The notes under the pieces were generated by a model. It saw only the letters and a list, made by a program, of their open reading frames with translations, ran no database searches and was not told the origin of the DNA. The translations under genes and the position numbers were made by a program. From positions 61,730 to 125,729 of the forward strand of contig CAMDDZ010000003.1 of the NCBI GenBank assembly GCA_945893145.1: a DNA stretch of 64,000 nt. The letters run 5' to 3'. Positions 1-8,893 of this stretch are shown piece by piece (position 1 is the first letter of the stretch; every line of letters begins with the position of its first letter). This stretch comes from Rhodoplanes serenus (GTDB taxonomy: Bacteria > Pseudomonadota > Alphaproteobacteria > Rhizobiales > Xanthobacteraceae).

Positions 1-216
1 GTTTTTCTTGCGCACCATGCCGCAATAAAACAGCGCCAGCCCCGGCACGCTCATCATCAACACGAGACCGGAGGCGGAGATCATCCACGCGGTGTCGGCG
101 CCATCGATCTTGACGGGCGCGGCGGCCGCTTGCGCAAATGCGGGTGAGGCAAACATCGCAATCGCTGCCGTGATGACAGCAGTTGGCGCGCTGCGCGCGA
201 ACGCAGATTTGATCAT
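1..216 (-). CDS. amtB: Ammonium transporter AmtB, N-terminal part (runs off the left edge)
   Basis: Only the first 72 codons are present. They encode a signal-peptide-like start (MIKSAFARSAPTAVI..., ending near FAQA at residue 30), then a linker and the first membrane segment (AWMISASGLVLMMSVPGLAL), followed by FYCGMVRKKN. The first-helix motif with GLALFYCG is characteristic of Amt/Rh ammonium channels, which conduct NH3/NH4+ across the inner membrane and often have a cleaved leader in proteobacteria. It lies 28 bp downstream of glnK on the same strand, the standard glnK-amtB operon in which GlnK docks on AmtB to block it under nitrogen excess. The start is the only in-frame ATG. The family is confident; the rest of the gene is outside the window. 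Confidence 0.93.
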   Translation of the reverse strand, partial: MIKSAFARSAPTAVITAAIAMFASPAFAQAAAAPVKIDGADTAWMISASGLVLMMSVPGLALFYCGMVRKKN

Positions 217-244
217 TGGTGTCCCCCTAGAATGGCGTGCGTTT

Positions 245-1619
<1,375 letters not shown>

Positions 1620-1625
1620 GGGGAG

Positions 1626-1634
1626 TGGTATAAT
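1626..1634 (+). promoter_or_regulatory. Extended -10 promoter immediately upstream of the hydroxylase ATG
   Basis: TGGTATAAT is a perfect extended -10 (TGnTATAAT). Its TATAAT ends 8 bp before the ATG at 1643, so transcription would start at or within a few bases of the start codon and leave no room for a Shine-Dalgarno sequence. This predicts a leaderless mRNA. It also overlaps the alternative upstream start of the divergent thioesterase gene. Inferred from sequence only. Confidence 0.5.
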
Positions 1635-1642
1635 CGCCCACG

Positions 1643-2881
1643 ATGACGAAGACAAAGCAGACCAGCGAGCGCGTGGATGTCCTGATCGGCGGCGCCGGCT
1701 TTGCCGGGCTGGCGCTTGCCATCGCGCTGCGCCAGGGGCTGGGCGATTCCTTCGCGGTCACGGTGGCCGATCCTGCGCTCGGCAAGAGCCATGCAGGCGA
1801 TTTGCGTGCCTCCGCCATTGCGGCCGCGGCGCGACGGCTGTTCGAGGCCATCGGCGTGTGGGATGCGCTGGCGGATGGCGCGCAGCCGATCCTCGACATG
1901 GTCGTGACCGACTCAAAGCTCCACGACGCCATGCGGCCTAGGTTCCTCACCTTCGGGGGTGAGGTGGAACCTGGCGAGCCATTCGCCCACATGGTGGAGA
2001 ACGGACCGCTCAGCGACGCGCTCACCCAGAAGGCCAAGGCCGAAGGCGTCGAGCTGCGGCAGGTGGCGGTGTCCGATTTCGAGGCCGGTGGCGAGCGTGT
2101 CACGGTGCGGCTTGCCGACGGCGGTTCGTTCGCAGCGCGGTTGCTGGTGGCCGCTGACGGTGCGCGCTCGGCGATCCGCGAGCGCGCCGGCATTCAAAGC
2201 GTTGGCTGGACCTATGAACAAAGCGCCATCGTCACCACCGTCGCGCACGAGCGCGACCACAACGGCCGGGCCGAGGAGCATTTTCTGCCCGCGGGTCCGT
2301 TCGCAATCCTGCCGCTGAAGGGCCGCCGCGCATCGCTGGTCTGGACCGAAGAAGCGCGCGAGGCCGCGCGCATCGTAGCATTGCCGGACAAGGAATTTCA
2401 CGCCGAGCTCGAGCGCCGCTTCGGCCTGCGGCTCGGCGAGATCGAAGTTATCGGTCCGCGACTGGCTTATCCGCTCGGCCTGTCGGTGGCGCGCTCGTTC
2501 GTTGCCGACCGGATTGCGCTGGTCGGCGACGCCGCGCACGTCATCCATCCGATCGCCGGACAGGGTCTTAATCTCGGTTTGCGCGATGTTGCGGCGCTGG
2601 CGGAGGCGATTGTCGATGCGGCGCGGCTCGGGCTTGATCCCGGCTCGGCCCAGGTGCTCGACCGCTATCAGCGCTGGCGGCGGTTCGACACCATGGCGAT
2701 GGGTGTGGCGACCGACAGCCTCAATCGCCTGTTCTCCAATCAGTCCGACGTGCTGCGGCTCGCGCGCGATGTGGGCTTAGGCCTGGTCGAGCGCGTGCCG
2801 GCGCTCAAAGGCTTGTTCATTCGCGAGGCTGCGGGATTGACCGGCGAGGTGCCGAAGCTTTTGCGGGGCGAGGCGCTGTAG
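1643..2881 (+). CDS. FAD-dependent UbiH/UbiF/COQ6-family monooxygenase
   Basis: This is a 412-residue class A flavoprotein hydroxylase. The ADP-binding Rossmann motif VLIGGAGFAGLALAIAL is at 13-29, and the second FAD motif VGDAAHVIHPIAGQGLNLG at about 292-312 is the UbiH/COQ6 signature in which GD binds the ribityl moiety and the GQGLN segment is highly conserved. These enzymes hydroxylate the ubiquinone precursor ring at the membrane. In alphaproteobacteria one such enzyme may act at more than one ring position (UbiL-type), and the sequence alone does not say which. It is transcribed divergently from tesB and ends 7 bp from the convergent GNAT gene. No clear ribosome binding site precedes the ATG, fitting a leaderless start. 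Confidence 0.9.
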   Translation: MTKTKQTSERVDVLIGGAGFAGLALAIALRQGLGDSFAVTVADPALGKSHAGDLRASAIAAAARRLFEAIGVWDALADGAQPILDMVVTDSKLHDAMRPRFLTFGGEVEPGEPFAHMVENGPLSDALTQKAKAEGVELRQVAVSDFEAGGERVTVRLADGGSFAARLLVAADGARSAIRERAGIQSVGWTYEQSAIVTTVAHERDHNGRAEEHFLPAGPFAILPLKGRRASLVWTEEAREAARIVALPDKEFHAELERRFGLRLGEIEVIGPRLAYPLGLSVARSFVADRIALVGDAAHVIHPIAGQGLNLGLRDVAALAEAIVDAARLGLDPGSAQVLDRYQRWRRFDTMAMGVATDSLNRLFSNQSDVLRLARDVGLGLVERVPALKGLFIREAAGLTGEVPKLLRGEAL

Positions 2882-2888
2882 CGCCTGC

Positions 2889-3368
2889 TTACACGCGTGA
2901 CGCCGCTACCGCTCGCGTCATCACGATCAGCGTCAGCCCTGCATAGGGCTCGCGCTTGGCCTCGGTGAAGCCGAGGCGCTGATAAAAAGCCTGCGCGTCG
3001 GTGAGCTGAACCGGCACTTGCAGGCTGAGTTCGCGAAGCTTGCGGTGGCGCGCTTCTGTCTCGGCGAAGTCGATCAGCGCGCGGCCGCAGCCGTGACGCT
3101 GCCATTGCGGCAGCACGGCCAGCAGGAAAATCTGCAAGGTCTCGGCTGCCGTCTGCACGCAGACCATTCCGATCACGTCGCCGTCGCGTTCCAGCACCCA
3201 AAGTGTGTCGCTGTAGACCAGCTGGAAGACGTTGACCCGGTCCATCCAGTTCGACGTGCCGAGCCGGTCATTGATCGGATAGAACGTCGCGTCCAGCAAC
3301 CGGAAGATCGCCCGCGTGTCGCGCGGGCGGCAGGGCCGCACCCGATGCGGCGCCGCAACGCCATTCAC
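2889..3368 (-). CDS. GNAT-family N-acetyltransferase
   Basis: This encodes a 159-residue acetyl-CoA-dependent N-acyltransferase of unknown substrate. It shows the GNAT core: beta strand LWVLERDGDVIGMVCV, then LQIFLLAVLPQWQRHGCGRALI with the acetyl-CoA pyrophosphate loop QRHGCGRA, and AQAFYQRLGFTEA near the C-terminus. The GTG start at 3368 was chosen because it overlaps the TGA of the upstream GST gene as GTGA, indicating translational coupling; the frame stays open further upstream only as a read through the GST gene. The ATG at 3364 is in another frame. The C-terminus is convergent with the ubiquinone-type hydroxylase. Confidence 0.85.
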   Translation of the reverse strand: MNGVAAPHRVRPCRPRDTRAIFRLLDATFYPINDRLGTSNWMDRVNVFQLVYSDTLWVLERDGDVIGMVCVQTAAETLQIFLLAVLPQWQRHGCGRALIDFAETEARHRKLRELSLQVPVQLTDAQAFYQRLGFTEAKREPYAGLTLIVMTRAVAASRV

Positions 3369-3991
3369 GTCAGCGGTACGACCGCGATCTGCTCCTTGAA
3401 CGCCGGCCGCGATGAGATCGCCGCGTACCAGCGGTCGAGGTTTGGCGTCGATGGCCGCTCCGGGATGAGCTGCATGTAGCGGTAGATCATGATGCCGACC
3501 GGGATATCTCCGTAGGAGAAGGCGTCGCCGGCCATGAACTGCGTCTTGCCGAGCTGTGCGTCCATGATTTTGGCGGCGGTGACGGTTTTCTCCTTGGCGG
3601 CTGCGATGGCGTTGGAGTCGCGCTTCTCGGGCGGCGTGCGGATCAGCCCCCAGAACACCGGCGTGATCGCCGGTCCCATGACAGAAAGCTGCCAATCCAT
3701 CCACTTCGACGCCAGCGCCCGGGTTTTCAGATCCGCTGGTTCGAGCGTGCGGTTGGAATGCTTGGCGGCGATGTAGCGCAGGATCGAATTCGATTCCCAC
3801 AGCGTGAAGCCATCCTCTTCCTCCAGCGTTGGAATCAGCGAGTTGGGGTTCATCGCCAGATAGAACGGGTCTTTGGTCTTGCCGAACGCGCCGCCGACGT
3901 CGACGCGGTCGAACGGCAGCTTCATCTCGGCGAGCCCCCAGATCACCTTCTGCACGTTGGACGAGGTGTTGCGGCCCCAGATTTTCAGCAT
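3365..3991 (-). CDS. Glutathione S-transferase family protein
   Basis: This is a 208-residue cytosolic GST fold. The thioredoxin-like N-terminal domain (1-80) includes WGRNTSSNVQKVIWGLAEM, the conserved cis-Pro region SLIPTLEEEDG and the glutathione-binding WESNSILRYIA; the all-helical C-terminal domain carries the GDAFSYGDIPVGI N-capping-box region. The reaction would be glutathione conjugation, isomerisation or dehalogenation, and the substrate is unknown. The ATG at 3991 has a strong GGGAGG at a 4-base spacing; longer upstream starts have none. It is coupled to the downstream GNAT gene, suggesting one bicistronic unit. Confidence 0.92.
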   Translation of the reverse strand: MLKIWGRNTSSNVQKVIWGLAEMKLPFDRVDVGGAFGKTKDPFYLAMNPNSLIPTLEEEDGFTLWESNSILRYIAAKHSNRTLEPADLKTRALASKWMDWQLSVMGPAITPVFWGLIRTPPEKRDSNAIAAAKEKTVTAAKIMDAQLGKTQFMAGDAFSYGDIPVGIMIYRYMQLIPERPSTPNLDRWYAAISSRPAFKEQIAVVPLT

Positions 3992-4014
3992 CGTTTCCTC
4001 CCTAATTCGTTGGT

Positions 4015-5484
4015 TCAGCCGTGTTTCTGCAACAGCGGCCGGAAATCCCGGATGTTTGTGGTGCTCTCGATCTTGAGCACCCGCTCGATCAGGTTTGCCG
4101 CCGTCGTGGCGCCCAGCACCGGTGCGATCAGATCGCGGCACTTTGCGACCACCTCGTCGCGCGGCATCGGATTGTCGGCGGTGCCGCGCACCGCCTTGAC
4201 GTGTTCGCGCAGCTCGGTGCCATCCGCCAGCACGACCGTGACGATCGATTGGCGCACCACGCGCTCGAGCTCTTCGTCGGGCACAAGCTCCACCTTGGCG
4301 CGCGCCCGCAGCGTCGCGGCGTCCTGCATGCGCGCGACGTCATGCGCGGCGTGGAACGACACCGTCTTGTCGAGCAACATCACGGCGACCATGTGCTGCA
4401 GGCAGATGTCCGGTATTTCGCGATTGTTGACCACCGAGGCTTCACGCACGCCAAGCCGCACGATCACCTTACGCACATCGTCGGCGCCGAACGGGCGCCG
4501 CTTGAGCAACGCTTCCAGCGCATCGAGCGGCGCCTGGATCGGCGAGCCGACCGACCATTTCTTGATGTTGGTGCGGATGATCTCGTAGCGCTCGCCGAGT
4601 TTTTCGATCAGCCGCTCGGGATTGGACCGCGGCGGGTTGGCAAGAAAGAAGTTGTCCGGGCCGCTCAGGATATCGTCGATGCCGCTCCAGCCTGCGCTCA
4701 CCAGCAGGGCCGAGGTCACGCCGCTGCGTGCCGGCATGCCGCCGAACACAAACGCCTTCTCAACGTGCGCGCTGTCGCGCTGCCAAGCCGCAATGCCCGA
4801 GGATTGCTGCGCCGTGTAGTCGATCAGCCAGCGCATCTGCTGAACATTGAGGCTCGCCGCGCAGCCGCCCGCTGCGGCCGCGCCAAACGCGCCCGCGATG
4901 CTATGCGAGCTTTTGTGCAGCTCTCGCGACAGCGCGGGCACGCCAAGCGTCATGGTCATGCGTGGGCCGATGTCGTAGCCGAGCGCCACCGCGCGCAGGA
5001 AATGCATGCCGCCGATGCCGAACTTCTCGCCAACTGCGAGTGCCGCCGGCACCACCGCACAACCCGGATGCGACAACGACGGCGCGTGCGAATCGTCTGT
5101 CTCGTCGGCATGCGCCATGACGCCGTTCGCAAGCGCCGCCTCGATCGGGCCGGTCTGCACATCGGAGCCAACGACGGTCGCGATTTTGTCGCCGCCATAG
5201 CCGCGCACGAATTTGATCGCGGTCTGGCCCGGCAGCAACTCGGCGCCGGAAATCATCGCCGCGAACGTATCGAGGATGTGGTGCTTGGTCTTCTCAACCA
5301 CATCGCCGGGCAGCGCACGATCGCGCGCCTCGCTCATGTAGGCGCTGAGCGCCGCCATCACCGGCCCGACGGGCTGCGCGCCGCGCGCCGTGCCCGGAAT
5401 TGTGACGGCCGCGATGGCGCCACCGCCTTGCAACACGTCGCGTCGCGTCACGCCAGGCCCGCCGCTCGTTGGTCCGCCCGGCAC
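4015..5484 (-). CDS. MmgE/PrpD family protein with Tat signal
   Basis: This 489-residue protein belongs to the 2-methylcitrate dehydratase/immune-responsive gene 1 family. The helical lyase domain includes HADETDDSHAPSLSHPG (the conserved active-site His/Asp region) and CAVVPAALAVGEK. Unusually it begins with a twin-arginine leader (VTRRDVLQGGGAIAAVTIPGTARG), so it is predicted to be exported folded, unlike cytosolic PrpD; similar Tat-tagged PrpD proteins occur in Bradyrhizobium relatives. It starts with GTG one base after the stop of the Trm112-like gene; an internal GTG at codon 12 is an alternative. Its substrate is unknown, and no methylcitrate-cycle genes are nearby. Confidence 0.87.
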   Translation of the reverse strand: MPGGPTSGGPGVTRRDVLQGGGAIAAVTIPGTARGAQPVGPVMAALSAYMSEARDRALPGDVVEKTKHHILDTFAAMISGAELLPGQTAIKFVRGYGGDKIATVVGSDVQTGPIEAALANGVMAHADETDDSHAPSLSHPGCAVVPAALAVGEKFGIGGMHFLRAVALGYDIGPRMTMTLGVPALSRELHKSSHSIAGAFGAAAAGGCAASLNVQQMRWLIDYTAQQSSGIAAWQRDSAHVEKAFVFGGMPARSGVTSALLVSAGWSGIDDILSGPDNFFLANPPRSNPERLIEKLGERYEIIRTNIKKWSVGSPIQAPLDALEALLKRRPFGADDVRKVIVRLGVREASVVNNREIPDICLQHMVAVMLLDKTVSFHAAHDVARMQDAATLRARAKVELVPDEELERVVRQSIVTVVLADGTELREHVKAVRGTADNPMPRDEVVAKCRDLIAPVLGATTAANLIERVLKIESTTNIRDFRPLLQKHG

Positions 5485-5485
5485 G

Positions 5486-5686
5486 TCAATCGAGCCGCCG
5501 CGCTTCTTCCGCCAGCATGATCGGAATGCCGTCGCGGATCGGGTAGGCGAGCCTGGCCTGGCGCGAGATCAGTTCCTGTTTCCCGGCATCGTATTCGAGC
5601 GGGCCCTTGGTCAATGGGCAGACCAGGATTTCCAGGAGCTTCGGATCGACGCCGCCGGCGGGGCGGTCGGTTGGTGCTGTGGTCAT
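5486..5686 (-). CDS. Trm112 family small protein (UPF0434/YcaR-like)
   Basis: This encodes 66 residues with the family core [20 protein letters not shown] and [18 protein letters not shown]. Bacterial Trm112/YcaR proteins are small zinc-ribbon-like relatives of the eukaryotic methyltransferase activator, but like many bacterial members this copy keeps only one cysteine of the zinc site. Its role in bacteria is not established. It sits 1 base upstream of the PrpD-family gene and downstream of the Lon-N gene on the same strand, separated from the latter by a 49-bp palindromic repeat. Confidence 0.9.
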   Translation of the reverse strand: MTTAPTDRPAGGVDPKLLEILVCPLTKGPLEYDAGKQELISRQARLAYPIRDGIPIMLAEEARRLD

Positions 5687-5719
5687 CGGCAGGCTCCGGA
5701 TCGAGTGCCGTTTACTTTA

Positions 5720-5768
5720 GAGCATGATCCCGAAAAGTGGATACCGGTTTTCGGAAAAGATCATGCTC
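5720..5768 (+). repeat. 49-bp palindromic dispersed repeat, copy 1
   Basis: Terminal inverted 10-mers GAGCATGATC/GATCATGCTC enclose an inner inverted pair CCGAAAA/TTTTCGG, so the unit folds into a long hairpin. Related copies lie at 44101-44149, 47578-47626, 51729-51777 and 56626-56674. This copy separates the Trm112-like and Lon-N genes. It looks like the REP/MITE-type elements common in Bradyrhizobium relatives. Confidence 0.9.
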
Positions 5769-5794
5769 AAAAAAACGGAATGCCGCGACCGCTG

Positions 5795-6469
5795 TCACTG
5801 CAGCGGCGTCTCGCCGCCGGAGGTGTTCTTGGCGAGATCGATCTCGGTCATCGCGACCAGGATTTCGGCCCGTGTCTTGAGATCGGGCGCCTCCAGCAGC
5901 GCCTGCTTCTCGGCCGCGCCATAGGGCGACATCATGGCGAGCGCGTTGACCAAAGCTTCATTCGGCGCGCTCTCGATGCCGTCCCAATCGGTCTTGAGAT
6001 TGTTGGCTTTCAGAAACGCGGTCAGCGCTTCGAGCAGCGTCTTACGATCCACCTCGTCTTCGCCCTTGCGCGCGATGAAATCGGCCGTGAACGGCTGATA
6101 GGTGACGCGGCACTGCCGATAGGCGGTCGCGACCTTGAGCTCCTCCTCGAGGCGGAACCGTGCGATGCCGGTCAGCTGGAGCAGATAGCGGCCGTCGCCG
6201 CTCTCTGCGATCTGCGTGATGCGGCCGACGCAGCCGATCTTGAACAGATGCGGCTTGTCGTCCGGACCGGGATGCGCCGGATCAGGCTGGATCATGCCGA
6301 TCAGCCGGTGGCCGTCGCGCAGCGAGTCGTCGATCATCGCCAGATAGCGCGGCTCGAAGATGTTGAGCGGCATTTGTCCGCGCGGCAGCAGCAGCGCGCC
6401 CGCCAGCGGAAACACCGGGAGAATTTCCGGCAGATCCGCGGATCCGCGATAGACCACGTTCATCGGCAT
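5795..6469 (-). CDS. Lon protease N-terminal (LonN/PUA-like) domain protein
   Basis: This 224-residue protein consists only of the Lon substrate-binding domain: LPEILPVFPLAGALLLPRGQ and NIFEPRYLAMIDDSL at the N-terminus, then IGMIQPDP and GCVGRITQIAESGDGRYLL, as in COG2802. No AAA or Ser-Lys protease domain follows. Stand-alone LonN proteins are widespread in alphaproteobacteria with undefined function, possibly substrate recruitment. The ATG at 6469 has GGAGGAGAGG at good spacing and is preferred over the upstream in-frame start. It is the likely distal partner of the thioredoxin-TPR gene upstream, a common pairing. Confidence 0.9.
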   Translation of the reverse strand: MPMNVVYRGSADLPEILPVFPLAGALLLPRGQMPLNIFEPRYLAMIDDSLRDGHRLIGMIQPDPAHPGPDDKPHLFKIGCVGRITQIAESGDGRYLLQLTGIARFRLEEELKVATAYRQCRVTYQPFTADFIARKGEDEVDRKTLLEALTAFLKANNLKTDWDGIESAPNEALVNALAMMSPYGAAEKQALLEAPDLKTRAEILVAMTEIDLAKNTSGGETPLQ

Positions 6470-6482
6470 CGGCCTCTCCTCC

Positions 6483-6552
6483 GCCCTCATCCCGAGGAGC
6501 GATCCATAAGCGCGTTTACGCGCGTCTTCGACGCGCTATGGGATCGCGTCCC
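6483..6552 (+). repeat. Dispersed repeat of the 'cataagcgcgtt' family, copy 1
   Basis: This intergenic segment contains the stretch CATAAGCGCGTTTACGCGCG followed by a TCTTCGA-CGCTATGGG block. A diverged copy in the opposite orientation lies inside 20399-20528. It separates the thioredoxin-like gene from the Lon-N gene and contains nested inverted repeats able to form a hairpin. Confidence 0.7.
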
Positions 6553-6600
6553 CAACGATGGGGCCGACAGAGTTTCATCTCGGCGGCGACGGCCGAGGCA

Positions 6601-7515
6601 TTACGCAAACAGCACTGACGACAAACGCTTGCGGCCCGCGACAGTCGCCTCGTCGGTCGGGCCCCAGGCGTCGAAGAATTGCACGAGCTGCTTGCGCGCG
6701 CCGTCATCGTTCCATTTGCGGTCGCGCTTGACGATTTCCATCAGATGCTCGACCGCCTCTGCGCGCTTGCTGCCGGCGTTGAGCGCAATGGCGAGATCGA
6801 AGCGCGCCTGATGATCCTTCGGATCGGCCGCGATCTTCTGCTCAAGCTCATTGATGGGCCCAACGGATTTTGACTGCTCCGCCAGCTCGATCGCCGCGCG
6901 CGCCGCCGCGACCGCGGCGTCGTTGCGCTTGGCCTCCGGCACCAGGGCGAGCGTTTTCTTGGCCTCGTCGATCGCGCCATTGCCGACGTGGCAGCGGGCG
7001 AGCCCGGCCAGCGCCGCGATGTTGGCTGCGTCCTGCTCCAGGAGCTGCGCGTACATCTCGGCCGCGGTTTCGTAATCCTTGTTGGCGAGCTGCTCGTCCG
7101 CGGCCTTGAGCAGATCCTTTTCCTCGCCGCCGATCTTGCCCTTGGTCAGCCGCTCCAGGAACGCCGTGACCTGGCCCTCCGGCAACGCGCCCATGAAGCC
7201 GTCGGCCGGCTGGCCGTTGACGAAGGCGATGACCGCCGGGATCGACTGGATGCCCATTTGGCCCGGGATGGCCGGATGGTCGTCGATGTTCATTTTGACG
7301 AGCTTGACCTTGCCCTTGGCGGCTTTGACCACCTTTTCGAGGATCGGGGTCAGTTGCTTGCAGGGCCCGCACCACGGCGCCCAGAAGTCGATCAGCACCG
7401 GCTGGCGCTTCGATTCCTCGATAACGTCTTTGACGAAAGCCTGTGTGGTGGTCTCCTTGATGAGACCCTCGGGGGCGGCCGCTGGGGCTCCCCCGCCGTT
7501 CTGCAACATGGTCAC
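6601..7515 (-). CDS. Thioredoxin-fold co-chaperone with C-terminal TPR (CnoX/YbbN-like)
   Basis: This encodes 304 residues. The N-terminal thioredoxin domain (about 20-125) has the redox motif WCGPC at 48-52 and cis-Pro region QSIPAVIAF; after a linker, a TPR-like C-terminal half (about 135-304) carries LLKAADEQLANKDYETAAEMYAQLLEQ and similar helical pairs. This matches YbbN/CnoX, a thioredoxin-like holdase that hands clients to GroEL or DnaK. E. coli CnoX has a SxxC site, whereas here both cysteines are present, so an oxidoreductase function is possible. The start is a GTG with the in-frame ATG two codons on. It is followed on the same strand by the Lon-N gene. Confidence 0.92.
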   Translation of the reverse strand: MTMLQNGGGAPAAAPEGLIKETTTQAFVKDVIEESKRQPVLIDFWAPWCGPCKQLTPILEKVVKAAKGKVKLVKMNIDDHPAIPGQMGIQSIPAVIAFVNGQPADGFMGALPEGQVTAFLERLTKGKIGGEEKDLLKAADEQLANKDYETAAEMYAQLLEQDAANIAALAGLARCHVGNGAIDEAKKTLALVPEAKRNDAAVAAARAAIELAEQSKSVGPINELEQKIAADPKDHQARFDLAIALNAGSKRAEAVEHLMEIVKRDRKWNDDGARKQLVQFFDAWGPTDEATVAGRKRLSSVLFA

Positions 7516-7598
7516 GCGATTCTCGCCTCGCCCGGCCGGGACGAATATCCCGGTGTTCCCCGATTAAATGGCTAGGAACGCTACAATTGCAATCGGGT

Positions 7599-8111
7599 CT
7601 AGGCTTTTTGGGAACCCTGGCCCACTGGCTCGATCCGCGGCTCATGGCCGGTGGCGCGGAGGAACTTCACCAGGTCGTCGCGGGCCAGCGCTGTGGTCAT
7701 GGTGTTGACCAGCGGATGCGCGTTGATGGTGGCGTGTTCCATCAGCGCCGCATCGAGCACCACGGTCACCAGGCCGCCGCTGTCATTGAGCGCGCCAAAG
7801 GGTGTCACCGCGCCGGGCTCGACGCCGAGCGTCTGGCGCATCAGATCTGCGGAGCCGAAGGAAAAGCGCCCGCTGGCGCCCAGCAGGCGGTGCAGCGACT
7901 TCAGCTCGATCGAGGCGTCCTCCAGCGCCGTCACCAGGAACAAGGCGTCTTTCTTGTCCTTGAGGAACAGGTTCTTGGTGTGAGCGCCCGGAATGGTTCC
8001 GCGCAGCGCCTGCGACTGCTCGACCGTAAAGAGCGCAGTGTGATTGACGGTCGAATACGCAATTCCGAGGTGATCGAGATAGGTAAACAGCTGTTCGGGC
8101 GTGGCGGGCAT
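7599..8111 (-). CDS. ProX/YbaK-type aminoacyl-tRNA deacylase
   Basis: This is a 170-residue stand-alone editing domain of the YbaK/ProX superfamily. It shows LGIAYSTVNHTALFTVEQS, then GAHTKNLFLKDKK, where the conserved Lys lies in the KNLFLKD motif, and GALNDSGGLVTVVLD, all features of ProX-type proteins that hydrolyse Ala-tRNA(Pro) or related mischarged tRNAs in trans. It is monocistronic, between the thioredoxin-like gene and the tRNA-Gly. The start ATG gives the usual family length. The subfamily (ProXp-ala versus PrdX) is judged from motifs only. Confidence 0.88.
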   Translation of the reverse strand: MPATPEQLFTYLDHLGIAYSTVNHTALFTVEQSQALRGTIPGAHTKNLFLKDKKDALFLVTALEDASIELKSLHRLLGASGRFSFGSADLMRQTLGVEPGAVTPFGALNDSGGLVTVVLDAALMEHATINAHPLVNTMTTALARDDLVKFLRATGHEPRIEPVGQGSQKA

Positions 8112-8216
8112 GGCGTCTTAACGACGATTTGGGCTGTGGTTGCAATGCCCGCCCGGGATTGGCTATACGAGCGCACCCATACGGACTTTTGGCGGCCTTG
8201 CCGCCATCACCAGGAT

Positions 8217-8291
<75 letters not shown>

Positions 8292-8426
8292 AAAATTCCT
8301 TTTCTCACAAAGGGATTTAGTCGATGCGCGAAAAGCGCATTCGGCAACAATCGGCAGAACGAAACACGAAGTCCCAACCCGAATACGGGGAAAATCTTGG
8401 GACTTTGTTCGCCTGCTGTTCGCTTA

Positions 8427-8771
8427 TCAGGCGCGATAATTCCAAGACATCGCGCGCGCAAGCCATCTCTCTTCAAGTTCACGCTCGAAGATGAGCCTGG
8501 CAATCGCTTGCCGGCTAAGTCCCAAGCCAGCAATGGATTGGTCGAACTTTTTCACGAACTGCTGGTCCTGGAAATGTGCAGTCAGTTTGCGGCCCACTTG
8601 CTTTCCCCTACCGGATTTCGCCGAAAGTTTCTTGGGCAATTTCACAGGCATTCGCAGCGATTTGACAATGAGGATGCGCGCCAATTCGGAATCGGCGAGC
8701 CCAAGCCCTTCCGCGTATCTTTCGAAACGTTCTCTCTTTTCGGGGGATAGGCGTGCTGTGATCTGCTTCAT
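8427..8771 (-). CDS. Small protein with two tandem ribbon-helix-helix-like halves
   Basis: This 114-residue protein belongs to no family I can name. It contains two similar halves: QITARLSPEKRERFERYAEG followed by LGLADSELARILIVKSL (about 3-39), and KLTAHFQDQQFVKKFDQSIA followed by GLGLSRQAIARLIFERELEE (about 62-103). Each has the short-strand plus two-helix pattern of RHH/CopG repressors, so it may be a fused pseudo-dimer DNA-binding protein. A basic linker (KLPKKLSAKSGRGKQVGRK) joins them. The ATG at 8771 is preferred over an upstream start at 8894, which would run through the intergenic region. It is divergent from the 149-residue and HD genes and is a candidate regulator of them. Confidence 0.6.
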   Translation of the reverse strand: MKQITARLSPEKRERFERYAEGLGLADSELARILIVKSLRMPVKLPKKLSAKSGRGKQVGRKLTAHFQDQQFVKKFDQSIAGLGLSRQAIARLIFERELEERWLARAMSWNYRA

Positions 8772-8775
8772 ATAA

Positions 8776-8790
8776 GACTCAGATTGAGTC
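8776..8790. promoter_or_regulatory. Palindrome in the divergent intergenic region (candidate operator)
   Basis: GACTCA-gat-TGAGTC is a perfect dyad with 6-bp arms. It lies 4 bp upstream of the RHH-like start, in the only gap between the divergent genes, beside the -10-like sequences TAGAAT (8795-8800) and TATATA (8805-8810). Its position suits autoregulation by the RHH-like protein. The function is inferred. Confidence 0.4.
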
Positions 8791-8893
8791 GGACTAGAAT
8801 TTACTATATACGGTTGTACGAGCTTTGCAGCGTGATTCTGGGACTGGCGTCGACCTTCAAAATGCCGTTCAATGAACACGTCAGAGGACGCCA

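Noticed and set aside
2889..3800. 303-codon frame extending the GNAT gene into the GST gene
   Set aside because: The extension is out of frame with the GST coding sequence; the GTGA overlap at 3365-3368 gives a natural start.
4021..5520. 499-codon plus-strand frame opposite the PrpD gene
   Set aside because: His/Arg-rich antisense translation without family features.
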